From a virus: 64,000 bases of DNA. Both the position numbers and the translations under genes were made by a program. Each line of letters begins with the position of its first letter. The stretch's first letter is position 1. The stretch covers positions 1-64,000 of IMG/VR virus record IMGVR_UViG_3300018421_000013; one strand, 5' to 3'. The notes below the pieces were generated by a model. The model saw nothing but the letters and a program-made list of their open reading frames with translations, had not been told where the DNA came from and did not search any database. This document shows positions 36,101 through 44,300 of this stretch, piece after piece.

Positions 36101-38318
36101 CTGACTTATCCCAACTAAGAGCTTCACCGCTTGTAGAACCTTCAATGCTAATATCATCTTCGAATAGCGATGTAGATCTAACACGCAATGTATTTGTGTT
36201 AGCTAAATCAGTAATATGAACTTGATTATTATTTGATGTTAATGCAATAGTGTTATCCGGCGAATATAAGTACGTAGCAACACCATCAATGCCTTCTAAA
36301 TATCTAGAATCATCTGTCGCTCTTAAAATTAAATTAGTACCTTCAATAACTAAATTTCCAGTTGCAGTTTCTGCAATGATAGAATTATTTCCAGTATTAT
36401 CGAAATAAATCTCAAGATCACCGTCTGTACCGAACGTGGCCTTAGCATTGTCATTCCAATTAAATGTTCTAGTTGTAGCAGTCCATGTTAATGCATCTTC
36501 ATTTGTTGATACCGCATCAGATTCAAAATCGACATTACCTTGAACTCTTAAGGTATCGGTATTAGCTTCACCTTCAATATTAATCCCGATGTTTGTTGTT
36601 TCTAATTTATTAGCATTATTATAATAAAGTTTAACGGCCAGATTTTCCTGTGCATCGATCAATGTTTCTAAACCATCAGCACTTCTTACAATAAAATTAT
36701 TAGTATCTAGATAAACCTTGCCGGTACCAGATGTATCTTGTAAATATGTGTGTGATCCATCGTGACGAATTGTGAAATCATCATCATCACCCCATGTAAC
36801 AATTGTATCATCACGATAATGCCAAGTATTAGCAGATGCATCCCAGAATACGTTATTAGAGTTTAATCCTGTAGATCCATCGAAGTTTGCATCGCCTAAA
36901 ACTCTTGCTGTTGAAGTATTAGCTTCGCCATACACTTCGATGCCAGTTGAATTTGTTTGAAGTTTTGCAGTATTATTATGATAGAGAGTTACTTCGCCAG
37001 CAGTATTAGCGACAATAGCATTTACTGTGCCGGTTGCGTTTTGAATTAATAAATTTGTGGCAGTCCAGATGTGAGTATTGCCAGTTCCACTATCTACGAT
37101 GTAACTATGTGAACCATTGTGGTAGATATTAAAATCATCACCTGTTCCCCATGTAGTTCTAACATTATCGAGATGGCGCAGATATCCTTGAGTTCCTCGT
37201 GAAGCATCCCAGATTACTCTATCAACACCATTATTAGTAAATGCAACATCGCCATTTGCATAGATTGTCTGTCGTCGAACACCATTAGTTTGAAAATCAA
37301 TATCAGCTGTTGTTACACCGCGGGCTGTATCATCGACTGATATTACAAGAGATTCATCGTCAATTGTTTTAATGACTGTATCTAAGTGATTTGTCGTATC
37401 AGCTAATGTTGTTTGCCAACCAATACCAGAAACACTGGCGTCTGATTTGCGAATGTTAACCCAGTGAGCATGACCCGCTGCACCATCAGTCCAATTTGTA
37501 TTACCAACGTATACATTAGATGTTAATGAACCGTCGACTGTTAATTGATCGACTCGAACTTCAGCATCAACATCAAGTGCTGTATTTGCTTCAGGCGCAG
37601 TCTTTCTAATTCCAAGACCACCGGTGTTAGTGTCATGTGCCCCTTCCCAACGAGCCTGTACTGATGCACCAGTTGCGTCATAAAAGTCAACGTTACCACT
37701 CGTAACTGTCAGACTATCTTTATTATCAACACGTAAACTTAAGATCGAATCTGCTGTACCATTTGCACCAAGGTCTGCATCAATAATTAAACTACCATCA
37801 TCATTGGTAATAATTTTACCAACTGAGTTAGAAGAGTATGTATTAAACTCAATATTTGCGCCTGTAATTTTAAGAGAATCAACTGTAGTATTTCTAACAT
37901 CACCAGTAACTTGACTACCAATTTCTAAATATTGTTCTACATAAGCATCACCATACGCTCTTAAATCACCACTAGTTTCTGATACATGCAAATTTGCATA
38001 TGTATTAGCGTTTCCAATTACGTTAATATCTTTCCAAACAATAGTTAATAAAGCAGTATTTTGTATTTCAACATTTGATGTAATAAAAAGATTAGCAGAC
38101 GTAGTATAGTTACCGCCACGCAAACTATCTTCAATAACGACATCATTCGCTGTAAATTGTCCTGTTAATACTGCATCACCATTTGTATTAGCACCAGATG
38201 TATTTGCAGTTATAACATTATCGCGCATCAGCACGATCATTTGGTTAGTTTTTTCTAACCAATCACTAAATGTAGCTGATGCGGCATTTAATTCGTCGAA
38301 ACCTGATAAAAGAGCCAT
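33159..38318 (-). CDS. very long tail fibre protein, 1719 aa
   Basis: The N-terminus MALLSGFDELNAASATFSDW with a helical stretch is followed by a shaft of about ten recurring blocks of 70-120 residues. A block has a D-[FL]-x-[IL]-[YF]-H start ('GDDFNIYHNGSHSYIVDSGT', 'LQIFHEASGNSIIKESGGGS'), a TGxLxIxGxN strand, a V-x-LYYN strand and a G-V-x-V-x-G-x-x-x-x-DG end (GGITVTGNVVSDGFVAGD). The C-terminal 120 residues are a distinct domain (SLPFSESRGFKYIVQGRNEN; YGVEIMCVHNGTDVFFSRYG) that may be the tip. It is 5 bases from a 67-aa helical protein. It is one of the longest fibres here, so it is likely a long tail fibre. Confidence 0.88.
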   Translation of the reverse strand: MALLSGFDELNAASATFSDWLEKTNQMIVLMRDNVITANTSGANTNGDAVLTGQFTANDVVIEDSLRGGNYTTSANLFITSNVEIQNTALLTIVWKDINVIGNANTYANLHVSETSGDLRAYGDAYVEQYLEIGSQVTGDVRNTTVDSLKITGANIEFNTYSSNSVGKIITNDDGSLIIDADLGANGTADSILSLRVDNKDSLTVTSGNVDFYDATGASVQARWEGAHDTNTGGLGIRKTAPEANTALDVDAEVRVDQLTVDGSLTSNVYVGNTNWTDGAAGHAHWVNIRKSDASVSGIGWQTTLADTTNHLDTVIKTIDDESLVISVDDTARGVTTADIDFQTNGVRRQTIYANGDVAFTNNGVDRVIWDASRGTQGYLRHLDNVRTTWGTGDDFNIYHNGSHSYIVDSGTGNTHIWTATNLLIQNATGTVNAIVANTAGEVTLYHNNTAKLQTNSTGIEVYGEANTSTARVLGDANFDGSTGLNSNNVFWDASANTWHYRDDTIVTWGDDDDFTIRHDGSHTYLQDTSGTGKVYLDTNNFIVRSADGLETLIDAQENLAVKLYYNNANKLETTNIGINIEGEANTDTLRVQGNVDFESDAVSTNEDALTWTATTRTFNWNDNAKATFGTDGDLEIYFDNTGNNSIIAETATGNLVIEGTNLILRATDDSRYLEGIDGVATYLYSPDNTIALTSNNNQVHITDLANTNTLRVRSTSLFEDDISIEGSTSGEALSWDKSANTLNFNDNNYATFGTSGDLSIYHDATTSRIDNSTGNIVIKNNADNADILIATDDSNGGVADYIRADGSSGDVVLYHYGTQKLATKSYGVEIEGEANTDTLRVQSNVKFESDAVSTNEDALTWTATTRTMNWNDNAKATFGTDGELEIYFDAAANNSIISESGTGSLIIQATDLTLRAADASRYLVGDDGVGTYLYSPDDSPALLANNNQVHITDLANTSTLRVRSTSLFEDDISIEGSTSVNTLTWDKSANTLNFDDNNFITMGTDADLSIYHTGARANINTAILDVRGSTNTNLFTDKLEVRSHTGSEAYVTATLNGAVVMYHNNAQKLTTQAGGITVTGNVVSDGFVAGDGEKLQLGASQDLQIFHEASGNSIIKESGGGSLVLQGNNMILENTEGGNYIDMAAGGALNLYYAGAAKLATATGGVVVTGNVVSDGFVAGDNERVQLGAAQDLELYHNGTASLITNKTGNLNITNNADNADVIISSDNGSGGITPIISASGTNTSAILYSAATARLQTTNTGVTVTGTIISDGLTMGNSEKVTLGTTMEIFNDGTTSYVRESGTGSLALQANGVVIEDTEGGNYFVGTAGGEATLYHNSVAKLDTQAGGITVTGNVVADGFVAGDNDKLQLGDEQDFQLYHSSADNHSYITENGAGSLIVQGNNVVIENTEGGNYIDMTADGAVELYYAAASKLQTSDTGVNVTGTAVSDGLNVDGSGYVSSKLHVGGTDTPTEAFKVTGTATVTSSSTLTGAVTFGSTAKPNETGQDLGDSTHRWDAFLSNTSVATYLYPATSGDDLGSSSLRWDIFGNDANINALTVNNNTVLGSDGADTLTVNAESDFNANATFTNIIVEGVANIFSLEIEVLTANGVAMLATETAVTATGDQEIDSLPFSESRGFKYIVQGRNENDATSAYGVEIMCVHNGTDVFFSRYGEISNSIDVTITPTTNNSHIILNANCPDATGTDIHRFNVVKIETT

Positions 38319-38323
38319 TCAAT

Positions 38324-38527
38324 TTAACCTATCTTTGCGTGAAAATCCGTAAGTATTTTTTTAATTTGTATTATATCTTTTTCTATTTTAGAAAGTCTTT
38401 TATCAACTTCTATTTGTCTAAAAGACTTTTCCCTTTCCATTTTATATCTTTTAAAATCATCAATGTTTGTATTAATAACAGCCCCATCATCAGTTTTAAT
38501 AAAATCATCACTATTGTTATTTATCAT
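38324..38527 (-). CDS. small helical protein, 67 aa
   Basis: It begins MINNNSDDFIKTDDGAVINT and goes on as a charged helix with heptads (FRQIEVDKRLSKIEKDIIQI). The ATG follows one base after the TAA of the 923-aa gene, and the gene ends 5 bases before the 1719-aa fibre. Position and make-up match the 54-, 56- and 67-aa helical proteins beside other fibres. The function is unknown. Confidence 0.65.
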   Translation of the reverse strand: MINNNSDDFIKTDDGAVINTNIDDFKRYKMEREKSFRQIEVDKRLSKIEKDIIQIKKILTDFHAKIG

Positions 38528-38528
38528 A

Positions 38529-41300
38529 TTATGCAGAAACTCCTATCACTCTATAATCATCTATAGAAGGAACAATGGTAGATGAATCAGATAATAATAC
38601 TGTCTTAATTGCAATAGCATTATATGTATCATATACTCCACCATTTTGACTAAAATATCTTACTATATTAAAATTATCAGTGTTGTTAAACGCAGTGTAT
38701 GGCGTAGAAATCTTATCAATTTTTAATCCAGTATCTTGTATATTTACATTTGCTACTGCTTCATGTAAAGTAATTTGTAAATCATTATCTACAGTATCTA
38801 CTAAAAATATACCATAATTTTCTTCGAATAATGGACTATAAATTTTAACCACATCACCAGATGATAAGTCAGAAGTAAATGTTGTATTAACACCGGTTAC
38901 TACAGTAGTGCCAGCATTAGTATCAACAGTTCCACTTAGTGTACTTGCACTTGGAGGATATGCAGGAAATCCAAATTCTACTTCAATTAAATCATCTAAA
39001 TCGCTTACATCACTAAATACATTTTCATTGCCGGATGTTACTTCTAATTCTGTCCAAAATTTGTCATCAAAAAGATCAGGGTCGGATTCGTTTATAATTT
39101 TAGCATAACACTTAAAATCTGTACCCGGTGGTTTATGCGCAGTATATATTACTCTAACATCTTCTGCATTAACACCATCGCCAAATACTAATTTTTTAGA
39201 AATATGTTTACTAGCAGCTTCTCCATCATTAGTGTGTTCATTTGCATAATCGTTATTAATTTCAAAATAAGAAGTCGCAATAGAAGAATTTTCTACGTCA
39301 AAATCTGGTGATTCGTATGTAGTAGCCGTTTCACCATTCCAACGATATAATATTCTAATTCTACAGGATTTATCTCCAGTACCATCATCATTTTCATCAT
39401 ACAAATGTGTTCCATTAACTACTTCTGAAGATCTAGATAATATATATGGTGTGTATACAGCCTGTGATGTAGAATTTATAAATTGCTCTAAGAAATTAGG
39501 AGAATTCATTTCAATTTGTCTTGTATAATCTGACGTTGTACTAACTCTAAAATTAGTACCATCAAAATAAGTAAAAGATCCTTCTACAATAACTGTAGTT
39601 CTAGAAGGAATATCTAAATCAAATTTTGGCGTAAAAGCAGAAATTGGTAATACATCTAAAGTAGAAACATCGCCAGACGCACCCGAATCAATTCCAATAA
39701 CAGTAGAACCAACTTCAAATCTATTTGTTGAAGTAGCTTCGGAATCTGTACAGATTAAAGTATCTCCAAGTGGATCCCAATGATATACTTGAGCCACTAC
39801 AGGTTTTTTATGAGTACCATTAGTAATTGAATATGGTGCTAAATTTTTTACAATTATTCTTGTATCACTTTTAACATCACTAATTTCAAAAATTTCAGTA
39901 TTTCCAGCAGTTCCATCTGTAAGTAAAATCCAATCATCATCATTAAAATCTGCAGTAAATGTTGTATTAACACCTGTTATAATTCGATCATTACCTGTTA
40001 TACTAACTGTGCCTGTTAATGTTGAAGAATCTTTATATACATATTCTCCGCCAATATAATCACCAGTGACAGTGCCCATTGTAAAAAATTCATAATCTTC
40101 ATTGACAATATTAACAGCAGCCACAGCGCTCTCATATTCGCATCCCTCAATGTCAAATTTTAAATCTTCAGTAGTTGATGCTTTTTGTTTAATATAAGAT
40201 TTTGATGCGTTTGGCTTATTCTTATATCCAATATATAAATCACCTTGATGATCTTTTTGTGCACCACCAGATTTAGTATTAGTTCCAGTTTTTCTATCAC
40301 CAACTTTACATGTCCACAACTCATACACATTATCTTGATATGCTACGGTAAAAGCATAATATTTTCCAGTTTTAACTCTTACTGGAGTATCAAAATCAAA
40401 AGTAGTTGCAATAGATGCATCTGAAGAAGTATTGATTTCTGATAATGTTAATGCAACTTTAGAAGATTCGTATTCTCTTTTAAAAACTGGAATTCCATCT
40501 TCAACATCAATCAAACTAACAATTACGCCTTTATCTTTTCTACCTTTACCAGAAATTGGATTTGGTTTTTTCTTAAAATATAAATTAATTCCAGTTAAAT
40601 CTACAGTTTTTGCGCCTCCAAGTTTAGCATCATTTAAAAAGAAAGTTTGTACATAATCAAAATCTGCTTCTTGCTTTATTGTACGCGTACGAATCTGCGA
40701 CGCGCGTTTGACAAGCTTTGGCTGTTTAGGTAATACAAATTTACCTACTCCTTGGACTCCAAGTAACTGATCTGCAATATCTTTTGCAATCTTTACTGGA
40801 GCAGTATTTGAAGTAGGTGCAATTACGTTTAATTTTTCTAATGTTTTATTGTTAATAGTAACATTAGTCGTATTTAATGTTGTTCCAAATGGAATTAGAG
40901 TAATACTTTCTTCAGATAAAGTCTTTTCTTTCATACTCATTAATTGCTCTACAGTTCCTCTTGGAATTTTCTGCCAAGCAAGCCAATACATAGAGAAAGA
41001 TAAATCACCATCTTCGTCAGTCCATAAGAAAGTTTGACCATATCTGTTTCCATCACCAGAAACACCTTTTGGCTTATAACCTCTAGAACCACCATAACCA
41101 TAACACCATTCAGTAATATTAAGATCTTGAAAAAATACTTTATATTTTGTATTAGGTTTTAAATTTTTAAACGTAAAAGGGCCGCGCCTTTGAATTGGTT
41201 GTATTGAAGAAGCAACGTCACTGGTTTCTCTCAAACCTTTAAATGAAGAATTAAGATCTAATTTAAAATTCGATCCTAAGTTACCTAAATTAATATTCAT
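38529..41300 (-). CDS. large baseplate/fibre-linking structural protein, 923 aa
   Basis: The N-terminus (MNINLGNLGSNFKLDLNSSF, then PFTFKNLKPNTKYKVFFQDL) gives a fibronectin-like domain followed by a Trp/Tyr-rich part (ITEWCYGYGG, SMYWLAWQKIP). The middle has domains of the type GTVSITGNDRIITGVNTTFT-D-F and 'GTVDTNAGTTVVTGVNTTFT' (about residues 455-525 and 785-850), also found in the DUF4815 protein encoded just upstream. So the two are relatives by domain sharing and probably neighbours in the baseplate-to-fibre joint. The two genes are 2 bases apart. I see no enzyme motif. Confidence 0.8.
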   Translation of the reverse strand: MNINLGNLGSNFKLDLNSSFKGLRETSDVASSIQPIQRRGPFTFKNLKPNTKYKVFFQDLNITEWCYGYGGSRGYKPKGVSGDGNRYGQTFLWTDEDGDLSFSMYWLAWQKIPRGTVEQLMSMKEKTLSEESITLIPFGTTLNTTNVTINNKTLEKLNVIAPTSNTAPVKIAKDIADQLLGVQGVGKFVLPKQPKLVKRASQIRTRTIKQEADFDYVQTFFLNDAKLGGAKTVDLTGINLYFKKKPNPISGKGRKDKGVIVSLIDVEDGIPVFKREYESSKVALTLSEINTSSDASIATTFDFDTPVRVKTGKYYAFTVAYQDNVYELWTCKVGDRKTGTNTKSGGAQKDHQGDLYIGYKNKPNASKSYIKQKASTTEDLKFDIEGCEYESAVAAVNIVNEDYEFFTMGTVTGDYIGGEYVYKDSSTLTGTVSITGNDRIITGVNTTFTADFNDDDWILLTDGTAGNTEIFEISDVKSDTRIIVKNLAPYSITNGTHKKPVVAQVYHWDPLGDTLICTDSEATSTNRFEVGSTVIGIDSGASGDVSTLDVLPISAFTPKFDLDIPSRTTVIVEGSFTYFDGTNFRVSTTSDYTRQIEMNSPNFLEQFINSTSQAVYTPYILSRSSEVVNGTHLYDENDDGTGDKSCRIRILYRWNGETATTYESPDFDVENSSIATSYFEINNDYANEHTNDGEAASKHISKKLVFGDGVNAEDVRVIYTAHKPPGTDFKCYAKIINESDPDLFDDKFWTELEVTSGNENVFSDVSDLDDLIEVEFGFPAYPPSASTLSGTVDTNAGTTVVTGVNTTFTSDLSSGDVVKIYSPLFEENYGIFLVDTVDNDLQITLHEAVANVNIQDTGLKIDKISTPYTAFNNTDNFNIVRYFSQNGGVYDTYNAIAIKTVLLSDSSTIVPSIDDYRVIGVSA

Positions 41301-41302
41301 CT

Positions 41303-44300
41303 CTAAATGCCTCCAATGTTGCCAATATTAATTTTTCCAATTTTAATACCTTTAATTGCAATGTTTTTTGTAACGTCTACTTTAACTGTCGTAGACGGTG
41401 CTTTTGGTTTACTGCCTGAAATTTTAGCAGTAATAGCTGCTATTGCAGGTGGTACGATTCCTTTTGATAAATCTACACTTTTAACCACATTCTTAGGTGG
41501 AGCTGGTCTTGGCACTTTCCTCTTTTTCTTAGGAAGCGCTGGTGGCTCCGGCGGTGGCGGTGGCGGTAGATTTGGAACTGGTGGTTTTGGTGGAACCACT
41601 ATTCTAGCACTGCTAGTTCTAACGCTTCCAGTCTGCTTAAACGTATCAAGAAGATCTCTAGTTCGAGCATCCACTTTATGATCTTCACTGAAAATTATTC
41701 TTCTTGTAGAAGGCGTCTTAGGCGGCCGCTTAGGAGGTCTAGCCGGCACGACTTTAGGTGGTGCCTTAGGCGTCTTAGGCGGACTAACTACTTGCACCGT
41801 TGCTGCTATTGGAATGTTAATAGGTACAGTAGCACTAAATCCATAACCGCTAATATTTATTGTTTGCGGTAACACCACTACATCTCCAGTCGTTGTTGGA
41901 GCTGTAGAAGGTGGAACAGAAGGTGGCGAAGGCACGGGTGTTGGTGGCTTCGGCGGTGCAGGTGGAGGAGTTGCTGGAAGAGTCACAGCTACCGGTGGAG
42001 GATTAGTTGGAGGTGGAACTTTAACCGGATTTGCTTGATACACCGGATCAATCACTAATTTTGGAGCTGGATAGCAGAAAACTGCGTTCCAAGCTGTACC
42101 AACACCACTTCTAACAGTAATTGTAATTTTATTTCCAAGAGATGAATTATAAGTAAAATCATATGCTCCTAGATTAGTAACCCAATAGTTATTATCATAT
42201 ACTGCATTTGCCTTCACCGACCCTGCAGGTCCTTCGTCCCAGCGAATCCTTGAGCTCTTACCACCAGGCTTTTCTCTTTTTTCTGCTGCAGTAAGAGTTC
42301 TAAACGCTTTAGTAGAACTAGTGAATAAAGTAGTAGATCCCTGTTTTACTTCAAAACGATCAGCACCGTTATACACATCAAAAAATATTGTACATATTTG
42401 TCCATTGGCTGCACTATTAGATGATAATGTAAAAGTGTATGAATCTGATGGGAAAATTGATTCTTCGCCATTAAGTCCTGGGCCATTAGTGTTATTTTTA
42501 TTTTTAATTGCTACACACTTAGTTTCTACCTCTTCTACTACAACAGGTGGAGGAGGAATTACTGGTGGTGGAACTGGTCTTTCACGTGTCGGTGGAACCA
42601 CTGGAGGAGGTGGAGGTACTACAATTACAGGTCCATCTGTAGAACTTTTTTGACTAACAATATTAACAACATTATATTTAAATTTAATCTTTTTACCATC
42701 ACTATTTGTTGAACCATTATTAGCAGGCCTAAATGCAACTTCTAAAGGATTCTTAGATGGGCGTAGTCTATAATCATATATTGAAGAGTTTTGTGCAGGA
42801 TCGTCTACGTTAGTCATTGATGCATCAATAAATTCATCAGTAAAAAATCCAAATTTATATCTTTCTAAAGTAGGATCAACTGAACTAGATAATACTTTAT
42901 TTTTAACTTTTGTTTCATTATCACTTAAACTTACATAATATTCTAAAGCTGCAATCCTGTTTTCTAAGGACTTAATTTCATCCATACTATATCCAGGAGT
43001 TTGCATAGAACTCGCTTCAGTTGTAATAGTATATCTTTCTAATCTTCCGGTTTGAATAGTTTCATTATAAACATTAACTGCTAATATCTCAGTCATGTTT
43101 TCTGATAATCTTTCAGGAAGAGATGGATATGGAGGAATATCAGCAGTATATAATAAGAACTCATCTGCCTGTCTAGCTTGTCTTAATTTTTCTCCTTCTA
43201 ATATATCGAAAGTACCATCAGTATTTAAAATAATACTATCATCTCTAGAATCGTAATAAGTATAACTTAGTGTTATATCACCTTCTGGTACTGGAAACCT
43301 TTTATCTGTAGCAGCAAATCTAGTAGACTCTGTTACTGCACTTGGATTAGTTGGTGCTAATGCAGGATCTGTCTGATATGTTGTTGTAGCTGAGGTGATA
43401 GGTCTAAAATCTAAAACTTCTCTTAAATCATAATAGTTTCCCTCAGGTCCTGTGATTTCAGGAATTTCTAATGTATTAATTACAGTTCCATCAGTATCTA
43501 ATTCTGATAATGTTTTTGTATCATCTAAAGAATATGAAGAAATAGTTTTTAATCCTTCTGAAGACGTTGTAAAGCAATCTAATTCAATTAAATATACATC
43601 ACTCGCACCTACTGTCCATTTTGGATTTTTCTTTAAATGTAAATAACCAACGTCTGCGTAATTTGTTTTATGATTATGATTTACGTAAAAATAATTTGTA
43701 ATATTTGTATCGCTAGTAGTAGAACCGTCATAAACTGCACGAAGTCTAAAAATATCTGGTATACCTAAACACCATGGTCCAGATGTACCTGCAGCATTAG
43801 ATGAAACATCAATCTTGACATAAACTTTTCTATTAACTGTTTTTGATGTTGGATTAGTTAAAGTTATTTTTTGATTGAAGATAATTGATGTAGTTCCAAC
43901 CCCAGATGTTAAACTCTCTCCGAGATCAATATCTAAATTATTTCCATTTACAGTAGCAGTTCTATTAGCCCTAGTTGAAAACTCAATTGGAACATTTGCA
44001 GGTAATATTCTTTCAAAAGTTGCAGATGCATCAATATCTGCTAATGCAGCGGTGGGTTGAAATTTAAAAGAAGTATTGTTAAGAATACTTCGTACTCGAA
44101 TAATAGCTGTATTAGAACCACCATCGGTTAATTTAAGATAATCACCATCAGTCAATTCTGAAGTAAATTGTGTACTTAATCCAGTCAATGTTCCACTACT
44201 ATCTGAAGAATACGTTCCAGAAATACTATCTGATATGATTAAATCAGTTTCAGGCGTAATTATAATTTCTCTTTTTTCAGCAGTAGTGAGGGAACCAACG

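Noticed and set aside
38517-38524. GATAAATA near the start of the 67-aa helical gene
   Set aside because: It lies inside the first codons (Met-Ile-Asn) and is not at the proper distance from another start.
41307-41681. Hydrophobic plus-strand frame of 124 codons that looks like a membrane protein
   Set aside because: It is the complement of the polyproline and Gly/Ile/Lys-rich end of the DUF4815 protein, which is clearly the coding strand.
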